64,000 nt of DNA, taken from assembly GCA_024398935.1 (NCBI GenBank), contig JAKSIH010000005.1, positions 39,275 through 103,274 on the forward strand, given 5' to 3'. Below the pieces are notes generated by a model. That model was not told the DNA's origin. It saw only the letters and a program-made list of their open reading frames with translations, and did no database searches. A program made the translations under genes and the position numbers. The stretch is from Fibrobacter sp. GTDB taxonomy: Bacteria > Fibrobacterota > Fibrobacteria > Fibrobacterales > Fibrobacteraceae. Positions 39,491-49,342 of this stretch are shown one piece after another (within the stretch, counting starts at the first letter, position 1; each line of letters opens with the position of its first letter).

Positions 39491-40738
39491 ATGAATAAAC
39501 TCGAATTTCTCATTGCTTGGCGTTACTTGGGGGCTCAGCGAAAGAGTCTCTTTGTCGCCCTTATCGGAATCTTCAGTATGCTTGGGGTTTCCATCGGCGT
39601 GTTTGCGCTGGTGATCGCCCTTGCAGCCGTGAACGGTTTCGAAGAAGAAGTCACTGCCCAGATGATCGGCAAGGACGCGCACTTCGATATTATGTCCTAC
39701 AACGGCGAAGCAATCGCTCCTTACGATAGCCTAATCCAGGAAGTCCGTTCCCGTGAATCTCGCGTGACGGGGGCGTCTCCATTCCTGGTTTACAAGGTGG
39801 GGGTGAGCAGCAAGAAGGTCAACGACGGCATTGTAATCTATGGCATCGACACCGAAACTGCAAAGACCGTAACGGATATCCACAAGTACATCAAGTGGGG
39901 TAGTTACTCCGTTGATAGTCTTGAGGATCTGAGCAATAATTTGCGTCCGGGAATCATTCTTGGCTCGGGTCTGGCAAACAGGCTTCGTGTGGTCGTTGGG
40001 GACAAGCTGGTGCTTCAGACGTTCCAGAGTCCCGATGCCGTAGTCGCTGGTGGCGGTCCTAAGATGATGATGTGCGTCGTGAGCGGCATTTTCGAAACAG
40101 GAACTTACGAATACGACGGCAACCTTGCATACGTGGGCATTCCTGAACTGCAGAAACTTCTCGGAATCGGTAATGCGGTAACTGGTGTTCAGTTCCGCCT
40201 GACCGACCATTGGGCTGCCGGAGAAGTGGTGGATAGTATCGGTACATGGCTTGGGTATCCTTACTATGCAACGGACTGGAAGACTAAAAACTCCACACTC
40301 CTGAAGTGGATGAACTATGAAAAGTTTATCGTGGCCGCGGTGATTTGTTTGATTATTCTGGTGGCCGCATTCAATATCATCAGTTCCCTGATCATGGTGG
40401 TTATCGACAAGACGAAGGAAATTGGAATCCTCCGCAGTATGGGCTTTAGCAAGGCTGGTATCATGCGGGTGTTTATGCTCATGGGAAGTTTTATCGGTGT
40501 AGGGGGAACCATTGTTGGCGGTTCTCTCGGTTTGATACTCTGCAAGCTTCAGGAAGCCTATCATTTCATCAAGCTTCCTGGTGATGTTTATGTGATTCCT
40601 TATTTCCCCATTTCAGTCCACATGATTGATGTTGTCTTGATTTTTGTTATTGGCATTGCCTTGTGTATTCTTGCTACGATTCTTCCGGCTTGGAAGGCCA
40701 GTCGTCTTGATCCTGTGGGAGCCATTAGACATGAATAG
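39491..40738 (+). CDS. lolC: Lipoprotein-releasing ABC transporter permease (LolC/E family)
   Basis: A 415-residue inner-membrane protein that, with LolD, extracts lipoproteins for transfer to the outer membrane. The N-terminus is typical (LEFLIAWRYLGAQRKSLFVALIGIFSMLGVSIGVFALVIALAAVNGFEEE). A large periplasmic domain is followed by three further spans with the FtsX-type signature (IISSLIMVVIDKTKEIGILRSMGFSKAGIMRVFMLMG). Only one permease gene is seen, so a homodimer (LolF-like) is likely. The ATPase gene follows. Confidence 0.93.
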   Translation: MNKLEFLIAWRYLGAQRKSLFVALIGIFSMLGVSIGVFALVIALAAVNGFEEEVTAQMIGKDAHFDIMSYNGEAIAPYDSLIQEVRSRESRVTGASPFLVYKVGVSSKKVNDGIVIYGIDTETAKTVTDIHKYIKWGSYSVDSLEDLSNNLRPGIILGSGLANRLRVVVGDKLVLQTFQSPDAVVAGGGPKMMMCVVSGIFETGTYEYDGNLAYVGIPELQKLLGIGNAVTGVQFRLTDHWAAGEVVDSIGTWLGYPYYATDWKTKNSTLLKWMNYEKFIVAAVICLIILVAAFNIISSLIMVVIDKTKEIGILRSMGFSKAGIMRVFMLMGSFIGVGGTIVGGSLGLILCKLQEAYHFIKLPGDVYVIPYFPISVHMIDVVLIFVIGIALCILATILPAWKASRLDPVGAIRHE

Positions 40739-40742
40739 TAGG

Positions 40743-40769
40743 CAGTGGTTAGTGGTTAGTAAACAGTGG
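40743..40769. repeat. Heptad repeat with 17-bp core between lolC and lolD
   Basis: AGTGGTTAGTAAACAGT at 40751-40767, preceded by another GTGGTTAGTGG unit. It lies inside an operon, so it does not necessarily stop transcription. Confidence 0.85.
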
Positions 40770-40794
40770 AATAAAGGCAGCTTCGCTGCAATGT

Positions 40795-41532
40795 ATGAAG
40801 AGGTACTTGTCCATGGCTGAATTTGTTAGTGCTCAAACCTCGAACCTCATGCCTCAAAGCCTATTGGAAACTCGCGATTTGCGCCGTGTCTTTAGTGAAA
40901 CCGGTGAAAAACTGGAGATCCTGAAGGGCGTAAACTTCTCCATGAATGCAGGGGAATTTGTGGCTCTTACGGGGTCATCGGGTTCCGGTAAGTCTACTTT
41001 TCTGAATCTTGTGGGCATGCTGGATACTCCAACTTCTGGCGAAATACTCTTTAAGGGAAAGACCCTGTCTAAGTTCAATAGTCAAGAGAGGGATATGTAC
41101 CATCGTGTTCAGGTGGGTTTCGTGTTCCAGTTCCACCACTTGCTCAGTGAATTTTCTGCATTGGAAAATGTTTGCGTTCCAGGTAGAATTCTTGGGACTC
41201 CCGAAAAGGCTTGCCGAGAACGGGCCGAGATGCTTTTGGAAACGGTTGGCCTCAAGGACCGTCTAAGGCACTTGCCTCGTGAACTTTCCGGTGGTGAACG
41301 CCAGCGAATCGCTATTGCCCGAGCTTTAATGAACGAGCCTGATTTGATTCTTGCGGATGAACCTAGCGGAAACCTGGACGAGGCAAATTCAGCCCGTCTT
41401 AATGAACTTTTTGGGGAGCTCAACGCCAAGTTTAATCAGGCCTTCTTGATTGTAACCCATGATGAGACCTTGGCGAAGTTTGCCAAACGCCGAGTGATTA
41501 TGCATAACGGCCTGATTCAAGGTGTCGAATGA
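40795..41532 (+). CDS. lolD: Lipoprotein-releasing ABC transporter ATPase
   Basis: A 245-residue ABC ATPase. Walker [11 protein letters not shown]-loop [20 protein letters not shown] (LolD/MacB type), signature [15 protein letters not shown], Walker [13 protein letters not shown] and the switch His in IVTHD are all present. The start could be ATG 40795 or 40813 (MAEFVS); the first ~20 residues are not conserved and the core begins near [12 protein letters not shown]. It powers the adjacent LolC/E permease. Confidence 0.93.
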   Translation: MKRYLSMAEFVSAQTSNLMPQSLLETRDLRRVFSETGEKLEILKGVNFSMNAGEFVALTGSSGSGKSTFLNLVGMLDTPTSGEILFKGKTLSKFNSQERDMYHRVQVGFVFQFHHLLSEFSALENVCVPGRILGTPEKACRERAEMLLETVGLKDRLRHLPRELSGGERQRIAIARALMNEPDLILADEPSGNLDEANSARLNELFGELNAKFNQAFLIVTHDETLAKFAKRRVIMHNGLIQGVE

Positions 41533-41600
41533 TTTTTTGAATCTTTCTTTTACAATCCGAAAAGGAAAAAACGATTTATAAGAGAGAATGAGGAAAAGCT

Positions 41601-44150
41601 ATGTCTGATATTAACGGTATTTTTTCAAGAAAGGCTAAGGCAGTCCTGCAGGCTGCAAGAATGGCTGCCCGAAATCTAGGAAGCGACAGCATTAGTACCG
41701 AACATTTGCTTCTGGGCCTTGTCCGCGAAGATTCCGGACTTGCCGCAGAAACCCTTACGGCTCTCAAGGTAAATTTGAATGACCTGGGCGAAAATGTCCA
41801 GCGATCCCTGACATCCAACGGCGGCATCATGACAGTGGGGGATACCCATGGTTCACTCCTTTCCTTTACCGCCCGCTGTAAGGCAGCCCTGTTCAACGCA
41901 GCAAAGATCGCAAAGGATGAAGGGGATCAGTATATTGGTCCAGAGCATCTCATGCTCGCGATTCTTCAGCAAAGTGAATCTCCTGCTGCAGGAACGCTTT
42001 CCACATTCGGTGTCACCTATGAAAATTTTCAGCAGGCCTATAATCAGCTGAAGCGTGAATCCTTGGATGAACAGGTTCCCCGTGAAGAGGGGGGCGCTGG
42101 TCGTCCCGAGGAAGGGGGACAGGGCGAAGGCGCTCCTCGCGTAGGTGGCGAAACGCGTCAGCAGGCTCGTTCCCAGTCTCGCAGCAAGACTCCGATCCTG
42201 GAACATTTTGGTCGTGACTTGACGGCGATGGCCCGCCAGGGCAAGCTTGATCCGATCATCGGCCGTGAAGCAGAAATTGAACGCCTTATTCAGATTCTCT
42301 GTCGTCGCAAGAAGAACAACCCCGCCCTGATTGGTGAGCCGGGTGTGGGTAAGACTGCCATTATCGAAGGCCTCGCACTGAAAATCGCTCAGAAAAAGAT
42401 TCCGGAACTTTTGGCCAACAAGCGCGTGGTAAGCCTGGATGTTGCAGCCATGGTGGCTGGCACCAAGTATCGTGGACAGTTCGAAGAGCGCGTGAAGGGC
42501 CTCATTATGGAACTTCAGCGTGTGGACAATTCCGTCATTCTTTTCATTGATGAACTTCACACCATCGTTGGCGCAGGCGGTTCCGAAGGTGCGTTGGATG
42601 CTTCCAACATTTTCAAGCCGGCTCTTGCCCGCGGTGAGTTACAGTGCATTGGCGCTACTACTCTGGATGAATACCGCAAGTACATCGAGAAGGATGCCGC
42701 CCTGGATCGCCGTTTCCAGACCATCGTGGTGAACCCTCCGACCTCCGAAGATTCAATCCGTATTCTGGAAGGCCTGCGTGCAAAGTATGAGCAGCACCAT
42801 AAGGTGCGTTACACTCCGGAAGCCATCCGTGCTTCAGTCAGCCTTGCCGAACGCTACATTTCCGAACGCTTCTTGCCGGATAAGGCTATTGATGTCCTGG
42901 ACGAGGCTGGAGCCCGTGTGCGCTTGAATTCCATTCGAACGCCTGATGACCTGAAGGCTATGGAAGACGAACTGGCTCAGGCTATGCAGCAGAAGGAAGA
43001 AGCTATTGCGGAACAGCAGTATGAATCCGCTGCCGCACTTCGCGATAAGATTGAAGCCTTGACCGCCCAGATCGCGGAACGCCGCGAGACCCTCAATAAG
43101 GAAGACTCCGCTGAACTTCCTGTTGTTGATGAAAACGAAATTCGTGACTGCATCAGCAAGATGACGGGCATTCCCGTAAGTCGTCTTGCCGGTGAAGAGG
43201 CTCAGAAACTTCTTAAGCTTGGGGTCGAGATTAAGGAACGAGTCATCGGTCAGGATCAGGCTGTGAATGCCGTGGTGAAGGCGATTCGCCGCACCCGCGC
43301 AGGTATTCGCGACACCAAGCGTCCCATGGGCAGCTTCCTGTTCCTGGGTCCCACCGGTGTTGGTAAGACGGAATTGGCGAAGGTCTTAAGCCTCAGCCTG
43401 TTTGGCAGCGAAGATTCCATGATTCGTATTGACATGAGCGAATACATGGAAAAGCATAGCATTAGCCGCTTGATTGGCGCTCCTCCGGGATATGTTGGCT
43501 TTGAGGAGAGCGGAGGTCAGCTTTCCGAGAAGGTTCGCAAGCATCCGTATTGCGTGGTGCTCCTGGATGAAATTGAAAAGGCTCATCCGGATGTGTACAA
43601 TCTGCTGTTGCAGATTCTGGATGACGGAATCCTTACGGACAGTTACGGTCGCAAGATCAACTTTAAGAACACCATCATCATCATGACCAGTAATGCTGGT
43701 GCTCGTGAAGTCCGTCATAGCTCCGGCATGGGCTTTACCAAGATGGGGGAGACCGATGACTACGAACGTATGGAAACTGCAATCCGCGAAGAGGTGAAGC
43801 GAGTGTTCTCTCCGGAATTCCTGAACCGTATCGACGAACAGATTGTGTTCCGACCGCTTTCGAAGCAGGATTTGACTTCCGTTGTCGATATCCAGCTGAT
43901 GTTCCTCCAGAAGAATTTGTCCGAAAGAGGAATCCTGCTGGAAGTTTCCCAGGCGGCTAAGGAATTCGTGGTGAGCCATAATTACGATTCCGCTTTGGGC
44001 GCTCGTCCCATCCGCAGATCCATCCAGCAGCTGATTGAAGATGAAATTGCTGAAGGCCTACTCCTGGGAATCTACAAGGACTTCTCTACCATTTCCCTGG
44101 ATGTGGTGGATGGCAAGCTGAAGTTCACATCCGAGGCGTTACCGAGTTAG
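41601..44150 (+). CDS. clpC: ClpC-type AAA+ protease ATPase subunit
   Basis: An 849-residue unfoldase. Two Clp N repeats ([68 protein letters not shown]) are followed by a Gly/Glu-rich linker, AAA1 (Walker [11 protein letters not shown], Walker [11 protein letters not shown]), a UVR-type coiled coil ([29 protein letters not shown]) that marks ClpC, AAA2 ([20 protein letters not shown]) and the C-terminal D2 domain. It delivers proteins to ClpP. GAGGAAAAGCT precedes the start. Confidence 0.94.
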   Translation: MSDINGIFSRKAKAVLQAARMAARNLGSDSISTEHLLLGLVREDSGLAAETLTALKVNLNDLGENVQRSLTSNGGIMTVGDTHGSLLSFTARCKAALFNAAKIAKDEGDQYIGPEHLMLAILQQSESPAAGTLSTFGVTYENFQQAYNQLKRESLDEQVPREEGGAGRPEEGGQGEGAPRVGGETRQQARSQSRSKTPILEHFGRDLTAMARQGKLDPIIGREAEIERLIQILCRRKKNNPALIGEPGVGKTAIIEGLALKIAQKKIPELLANKRVVSLDVAAMVAGTKYRGQFEERVKGLIMELQRVDNSVILFIDELHTIVGAGGSEGALDASNIFKPALARGELQCIGATTLDEYRKYIEKDAALDRRFQTIVVNPPTSEDSIRILEGLRAKYEQHHKVRYTPEAIRASVSLAERYISERFLPDKAIDVLDEAGARVRLNSIRTPDDLKAMEDELAQAMQQKEEAIAEQQYESAAALRDKIEALTAQIAERRETLNKEDSAELPVVDENEIRDCISKMTGIPVSRLAGEEAQKLLKLGVEIKERVIGQDQAVNAVVKAIRRTRAGIRDTKRPMGSFLFLGPTGVGKTELAKVLSLSLFGSEDSMIRIDMSEYMEKHSISRLIGAPPGYVGFEESGGQLSEKVRKHPYCVVLLDEIEKAHPDVYNLLLQILDDGILTDSYGRKINFKNTIIIMTSNAGAREVRHSSGMGFTKMGETDDYERMETAIREEVKRVFSPEFLNRIDEQIVFRPLSKQDLTSVVDIQLMFLQKNLSERGILLEVSQAAKEFVVSHNYDSALGARPIRRSIQQLIEDEIAEGLLLGIYKDFSTISLDVVDGKLKFTSEALPS

Positions 44151-44162
44151 CTGGTAGTAGAC

Positions 44163-44243
44163 AGTGGTTAGTAAACAGTAGGAAGAATGTGAATTTTTTT
44201 GCATTCAAATACTAACCACTAACCACTAACCACTAACCACTAT
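44163..44243. repeat. Inverted heptad repeats between clpC and adk
   Basis: The 17-bp core AGTGGTTAGTAAACAGT (44163-44179) is followed after about 30 bp by four ACTAACC-type heptads in opposite orientation (44211-44243), so the arms can form a hairpin. Confidence 0.85.
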
Positions 44244-44291
44244 TCTATATTTCTCTGCAAAAAATTAACCAATCAACCAAAGGACAACATC

Positions 44292-44942
44292 ATGGCAAAG
44301 ATTTCTGCCGTTCTTATTTTCGGTGCACCGGGTTCCGGTAAGGGTACTGTTGGCGCAAAGCTCGCTGCTACCACTTCTCTCAAGCACCTCTCCACTGGTG
44401 ACATCTTCCGCGGTATCGCTCCTTCCAGCGAATCCGGCAAGCTCCTCGCTTCCTATTCCAGCAAGGGTCTCCTGGTTCCCAACGAAGCTACCGTCGAAAT
44501 CTTCGGCCGCTATGTTGAAGGTCTCGTAAACACCAACAAGCTGAACCCGGAAAAGGATGTTCTCCTCCTGGACGGCATTCCTCGTACCGTTGAACAGGTC
44601 AAGCTCATCGAATCCATCGTCGACGTGAAGCACATCTTTGTTCTCGACATCAAGGACGAAGCTACCATCGTCGCTCGCCTCCTGAACCGCGCCAAGATCG
44701 AAGGCCGTAAGGATGACGCTGACGAAGCTGTGATCAAGAACCGCCTCAAGGTTTACAAGGAATCCACCGCCAAGGTTCTTTCCAAGTACAGCAAGAAGAT
44801 CATCACCCACGTTGTCGGCGACAACACTCCGGACGAAGTGTTCTGCGATGTGCTGAAGGCATACGTTGACTTCTGCAAGGCTTCTGCTCCTAAGGCCAAA
44901 AAGGCTGCAAAGCCCGCTGCAAAAAAGGCCGCCAAGAAGTAA
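44292..44942 (+). CDS. adk: Adenylate kinase with basic Lys/Ala tail
   Basis: A 216-residue nucleotide kinase (ATP + AMP to 2 ADP). P-loop FGAPGSGKGTVG, the AMP-binding HLSTGDIFR and LLLDGIPRTVEQ, and the LID region VARLLNRAKIEGRKDDADEAVIKNRL (short LID, no zinc Cys) are clear. The C-terminus carries an extra ~20 residues rich in Lys and Ala (APKAKKAAKPAAKKAA), like histone H1-type tails, which is not typical for Adk and could bind nucleic acid or polyphosphate. Codon bias is strong. Confidence 0.92.
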   Translation: MAKISAVLIFGAPGSGKGTVGAKLAATTSLKHLSTGDIFRGIAPSSESGKLLASYSSKGLLVPNEATVEIFGRYVEGLVNTNKLNPEKDVLLLDGIPRTVEQVKLIESIVDVKHIFVLDIKDEATIVARLLNRAKIEGRKDDADEAVIKNRLKVYKESTAKVLSKYSKKIITHVVGDNTPDEVFCDVLKAYVDFCKASAPKAKKAAKPAAKKAAKK

Positions 44943-44964
44943 TTTTTCTTCCTAGGATGTCATA

Positions 44965-44996
44965 AAAAGTTCCGCTGAATCTGGCGGAACTTTTTT
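44965..44996 (+). terminator. adk terminator
   Basis: AAAGTTCCGC/GCGGAACTTT stem with an 8-nt loop ending in six T. Confidence 0.92.
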
Positions 44997-45100
44997 CGGT
45001 TTTCAGGTTTGTTTTAAAACATAAAACTTACGAAAACCTTTCTTTTACAGAAGATGTTTTACTATCTTTTGCCTTGTGTTTGTACGTTAATAGGTAAAAA

Positions 45101-47275
45101 ATGGATTTGAATACGCAAAATAATCAGCAGAATGCTGCGCCGGTTTCCGCTCCTGCGAATAAGGACGATGAAATCGATCTCCTTGAAGTGCTCGGAATCC
45201 TCCTGAAGCACAAGATTTTTCTGCTGTTTTGCATTATTGTCGGTTGCGGTATAGGTTTTCTCGCTTCCAATTGGCAACGCCCTCAGTATACCAGCGATGC
45301 TCTCCTGCAGATCGATGTAAAGGGAAATAAGGCTGGTAAGGCTATGGGCGAAATGGGTGCCCTTCTGGATGTGGCTAGCCCTGCCGAAGCCGAGATTGAG
45401 CTTCTGAAAAGCCGCATGGTGTTGAGCTTTGTGGTGGAGCAGGAAAATCTCTGTTACAACGCCTTTCCTAAGGGTGCCCTAGACCGTCTGACCCACAAGG
45501 AAGGACGAATGGATCTTGAAAATCTGCAGATTCCGGAAATTGCCATTACGGAAAAGTGGATGGCGAAAGTTATCGACGACTCCACTTATGTGATCATTAC
45601 CCCGGAAGAAACTGAACTTGCCAAGGGCGTTATCGGAAAGGAGCTGGTGGCACCCTACGGTGGTGATACCCTGGCCATTCATGTAAAACATATGCGTGCC
45701 CGTCCGGGACAGCTCTTTGTCCTGGTCCAGACCGATCCTCTGGATGCTGTCCGTGGCCTGGTAAAGCAGTTGAATGTGGCTGAAAAGGGAAAGCAGACCG
45801 GCATTATCGGTGTGTCCTTTACACACCAGTATCCGGACCGCGCTGCCGCGATCCTGAATTCTATTGCAAACATCTACCTGCGCCAGAATGTGGAAATGCG
45901 CAGTGCCGAGGCCGAAAAGACCCTGGAGTTCCTGGAACAGCAGCTCCCTGGCGTAAAGGCCAAGCTGGATTCTGCCGAAAAGCGCCTGGCTGATTACCGT
46001 CATAAAATCGGTTCTGTCGATATGTCCGGCGAAACCCGCGCCCACCTGGAAAAGACTGCCGGACTTGAAAGGCAGATTCTCGAACTGGAACAGCAGCGTC
46101 AGCAGGCGACCCGTCTCTTTAAGGAAGAACATCCTTCCGTGCAGACCATCGTGAAGCAGCAAGGCCGTCTGCGTGCAGAACTTTCCAAGCTCAAGAATTC
46201 TGCCGAGAAGATGCCTCTCACCCAGCAGGAGGTCCTTCGCCTTCAGGAAGAAGTGGCTGTGAACAATGCCCAGTATACTTCCATGTTGAACAACATTCAG
46301 CAGCTCCGTGTGGTTCGTGCCGGCGAAGTGGGTAACGTCCGTGTGGTGGACTACGCCCAGATTGAACGCAGGCCATCCAAGCCTAACAAGAAGATGATTT
46401 TCCTAGGGTGCGTATTTGGATCGTTCCTCCTTGGCGCCCTGCTGATCTACCTGCTCCAGATGACCAAGCGTGGCGTCCGCAGCTCTCTTGAAATTGAACG
46501 CGAAACGGGTGTCAGTGTCTATGCCAAGATTCCCGAATCCGATAACAACATCCTGAGCCGCCGCAAGAAGGGCAAGAATACCCTGCCTCTGGTGGAGGAA
46601 TCTCCCGATGATCCTGCCAGTGAAGCGTTCCGTTCTCTCTATACGGCCATTGATTTCAGTATCGGGGAACAGAAGGTGGTTATGGTCACCGGTATGGTGC
46701 CCGGTGTAGGTAAGTCCTTCGTATCCAAGAACCTGTCAGCCCTGTATGCTGCCAACGGCAAACGCGTTCTCCTGATCGATGCAGACATGCGTCGCGGTGT
46801 GGTGTATAGCAAGCATCGTCAGGGGTTGGGCGATGTTCTTTCCGGCAAGGCATCCTTGGATTCTGTGGTCTCGGAATCCCTGGTGAAGAATATGTTTACC
46901 CTGGGTGCCGGCAACTCCGAGGTTGCTCCCAGTGAACTTCTCCGCGGTGATGTCTTCAGAAATCTCATTGAGGAAGCAAAGACAAAATTTGACATGATTG
47001 TGGTGGATACTCCTCCTCTGAATCTCGTGACCGATTCCGAACTGATCTTCCCGGTGGTGGACTTCGCACTCTTCGTTCTTCACTACGGTCGTCACTCTAT
47101 GGAACAGATTAAGGAATCCATGGTGAAGGTGGACCGTTGCGGCGACAAACCTCACGCTTTCGTCATGAACCACGTGGAACACGATGGCCGAGGCTACGGT
47201 TATGGCTATGGTGGTTATGGTTACTACGGTGGCTACGGTAAGTACGGTTACAGCAGCAAGAAAAAGAAGAAGTAA
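45101..47275 (+). CDS. Polysaccharide export tyrosine autokinase (Wzc-like BY-kinase)
   Basis: A 724-residue inner-membrane protein. The Wzz chain-length domain has two membrane spans (IFLLFCIIVGCGIGFLAS near 45; MIFLGCVFGSFLLGALLIYLL near 430) around a periplasmic coiled coil. The cytosolic kinase has Walker A MVPGVGKSFVSKN, Walker A' VLLIDADMRRG and Walker B IVVDTPPLN. The C-terminus is a tyrosine cluster (YGYGYGGYGYYGGYGKYGY) followed by a lysine run, the autophosphorylation site. No other capsule genes are adjacent. Confidence 0.93.
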   Translation: MDLNTQNNQQNAAPVSAPANKDDEIDLLEVLGILLKHKIFLLFCIIVGCGIGFLASNWQRPQYTSDALLQIDVKGNKAGKAMGEMGALLDVASPAEAEIELLKSRMVLSFVVEQENLCYNAFPKGALDRLTHKEGRMDLENLQIPEIAITEKWMAKVIDDSTYVIITPEETELAKGVIGKELVAPYGGDTLAIHVKHMRARPGQLFVLVQTDPLDAVRGLVKQLNVAEKGKQTGIIGVSFTHQYPDRAAAILNSIANIYLRQNVEMRSAEAEKTLEFLEQQLPGVKAKLDSAEKRLADYRHKIGSVDMSGETRAHLEKTAGLERQILELEQQRQQATRLFKEEHPSVQTIVKQQGRLRAELSKLKNSAEKMPLTQQEVLRLQEEVAVNNAQYTSMLNNIQQLRVVRAGEVGNVRVVDYAQIERRPSKPNKKMIFLGCVFGSFLLGALLIYLLQMTKRGVRSSLEIERETGVSVYAKIPESDNNILSRRKKGKNTLPLVEESPDDPASEAFRSLYTAIDFSIGEQKVVMVTGMVPGVGKSFVSKNLSALYAANGKRVLLIDADMRRGVVYSKHRQGLGDVLSGKASLDSVVSESLVKNMFTLGAGNSEVAPSELLRGDVFRNLIEEAKTKFDMIVVDTPPLNLVTDSELIFPVVDFALFVLHYGRHSMEQIKESMVKVDRCGDKPHAFVMNHVEHDGRGYGYGYGGYGYYGGYGKYGYSSKKKKK

Positions 47276-47315
47276 TCAAAATACAGTTGAGGGCCCGAGC
47301 CCGCATATAAACAAG

Positions 47316-47350
47316 AAGAGAGTATGGCTGAGTCCTGCTCTCTTTTTTAT
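47316..47350 (+). terminator. Terminator after the tyrosine autokinase gene
   Basis: AGAGAG pairs with CTCTCT around a 15-nt loop that can pair further (GACT-like); six T follow. Confidence 0.7.
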
Positions 47351-47767
47351 TCTCTGACTTTTAGAGAGACTAGAAATGTCATCACCAAACCCGCTGAACA
47401 ACCCCGAGTTCTTTGAGGAGGTGCTTCAGCGCCCCTCAAACACAAAAGGATGGAGCAAACGGGCGCAGCCCGTGAAGCGAGGTCGTTTTGTGGGGGAGTT
47501 CAGAGGGGGCGGTAGCCCCCTTTGCGTCATCATTAGGCCACCAGAAACTGCAAGCACTTGCATCCTTCAGCCCTAACCCCTAGCCCCTAGACCCTAGCCC
47601 CTAAAATCCCCTAGACCCCTATATAAAACCTCTAGGAGCGAAGCTCCGACCTCATCCCTCAAGCGAAGCGTACCTCAAACCCCTAGCCCCTAAAAATTTT
47701 GCAAATTTCTATCTGCAATTCTAATCACGAATCACGAATCACTAATCACTTTTCTATCTTTGCGCCC
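47351..47767. repeat. Repeat-rich intergenic region before cimA
   Basis: No convincing gene is found in about 420 bp. The region holds CGGGCGCAGCCCG and GGGGGCGGTAGCCCCC hairpins, a CCCCTAG/CCCTAGA heptad array (about 47571-47621 and 47680-47692), a GGAGCGAAGCTCC palindrome with GACCTCA, and ATCACGA/ATCACTA heptads (47724-47751) just before cimA. A 66-codon frame from 47376 spans the hairpins and looks spurious. Confidence 0.7.
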
Positions 47768-49342
47768 ATGAAATGTTTTATCTATGACACCACGCTGCGC
47801 GACGGCAATCAAGATCGCAAGATTAGTCTCTCTCTGGCCGACAAACTCCAGATTACTCGAATTCTTGACTCTTTCGGTATTGATTACATTGAAGGCGGCT
47901 GGCCCAACCCGAGCAATCCTACCGACGAAGAATACTTCCGCGAAGTGAAAAAGCTTAAGCTGAAGCATGCCAAGATCGCTGCTTTCGGTAGCACTCGTCG
48001 CCCCAAGATCCTCCCTGAGAAGGATCCGCTGCTCCAGGCATTGGTAAAGTCCGAAGCTCCCGTAAAGACCATCTTCGGTAAGAGCTGGGACCTCCACGTT
48101 ACAGAAGTCATTCATACTACTCTGGAAGAAAACCTGGACATGATCCAGTCTTCCATCGAATTTTTGAAGGAACATTCCAAGGAAGTCATTTACGACGCCG
48201 AACATTTCTTCGACGGCTATAAGGCTAATCCGGAATATGCTATCGAAACCCTGAAGGCCGCTGCCCTCGGTGGTGCTGACTTCATCGTGCTTTGCGATAC
48301 CAATGGCGGTACCATGCCTTGGGAATTGGAAGAAATTTTTGAAGCCGTAAAGGAACGTGTGGACGTACCTCTGGGAATCCATGTTCATAACGATTCTGGC
48401 CTTGCCGTGGCCAATAGCATCTATGCCGTGAACTCTGGAGCAACCATGGTCCAGGGTGTTGTGAACGGCTACGGTGAACGTTGCGGTAATGCAAACCTCA
48501 CCACCATCATGGCAGACCTGGTCTTCAAGATGGGCGCAAAGTTCTTTGCCTCCAAGAAGATGGCTGGACTTCGCAAGCTGTTCCTCAGCGTAGACCAGAT
48601 TGTGAACCTGGCAAGCGACGTTCGCGCTCCGTATGTGGGCGAGGCTGCTTTCGCTCATAAGGGCGGCGCACACATTGATGGCGTCATGAAGGTTTCTCGC
48701 AGCTTTGAACATGTGGACCCGCACTCTGTGGGCAATGACCGCGTGTTCGTTACCAGCGATCAGGCTGGCGGCTCTCTGGTTGTTGAAAAGCTGAAGGCTA
48801 TTAAGCCGGGTATTGATAAGAAGGATCCCATGGTGGCAAAGCTCCTCCTTGCCATCAAGGAAAAGGAAAACGCTGGCTGGCACTTCGACTCTGCCGAAGC
48901 AAGCTTCAAGATGCTGGTTTACCGCCAGCTGGGCATGTTCACTGAACCCTTCGAATTCATGAACTACCGCGTCACCGAAGACAAGACCCCTCAGGGCGTG
49001 TCTGTTTCCCAGGCCAGCGTCAAGTTGAAGATTGGCGACAAGATCAGCCATCAGGTAAGCGAAGGTGATGGTCCGGTGAACGCTCTGGATGCAGCTCTTC
49101 GTAAGGCACTGCTCCCGTTCTTCCCGTACATGGCCAAGGTCCGTCTGGACGACTTTAAGGTCCGCGTTCTGGGTTCTTCCGTTGGTTCCGATGCTCTGGT
49201 CCGCGTGTGGACTACCTTCGGTGACGATAAGGAACATTGGAATGTGGCAGGTGTCAGCACCAACATCATCGAAGCCAGCTGGCTTGCCTTGATGGACGGT
49301 CTGTGCTACAAGATTTTGAAGGAAACTAAGAAATGCAAATAG
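47768..49342 (+). CDS. cimA: (R)-citramalate synthase
   Basis: A 524-residue enzyme that condenses pyruvate with acetyl-CoA to citramalate, opening a threonine-independent route to isoleucine. I chose ATG 47768 (MKCFIYDTTLRDG), since the longer frame runs through repeats. DTTLRDGNQDRKISLSLADKLQI, GIDYIEGGWPNPSNPTDEEYF (CimA rather than LeuA), LCDTNGGTMPWE, HVHNDSGLAVANS and the C-terminal LeuA regulatory domain (RVTEDKTPQGVSVSQASVKLKIG) are visible. The 3' end overlaps hisD by 10 bp. Confidence 0.92.
   Translation: MKCFIYDTTLRDGNQDRKISLSLADKLQITRILDSFGIDYIEGGWPNPSNPTDEEYFREVKKLKLKHAKIAAFGSTRRPKILPEKDPLLQALVKSEAPVKTIFGKSWDLHVTEVIHTTLEENLDMIQSSIEFLKEHSKEVIYDAEHFFDGYKANPEYAIETLKAAALGGADFIVLCDTNGGTMPWELEEIFEAVKERVDVPLGIHVHNDSGLAVANSIYAVNSGATMVQGVVNGYGERCGNANLTTIMADLVFKMGAKFFASKKMAGLRKLFLSVDQIVNLASDVRAPYVGEAAFAHKGGAHIDGVMKVSRSFEHVDPHSVGNDRVFVTSDQAGGSLVVEKLKAIKPGIDKKDPMVAKLLLAIKEKENAGWHFDSAEASFKMLVYRQLGMFTEPFEFMNYRVTEDKTPQGVSVSQASVKLKIGDKISHQVSEGDGPVNALDAALRKALLPFFPYMAKVRLDDFKVRVLGSSVGSDALVRVWTTFGDDKEHWNVAGVSTNIIEASWLALMDGLCYKILKETKKCK

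Noticed and set aside
47376..47576. 66-codon ORF after the tyrosine autokinase gene
   Set aside because: It runs through G/C hairpins and heptad repeats, and the product is compositionally odd; it is best explained as repeat DNA.
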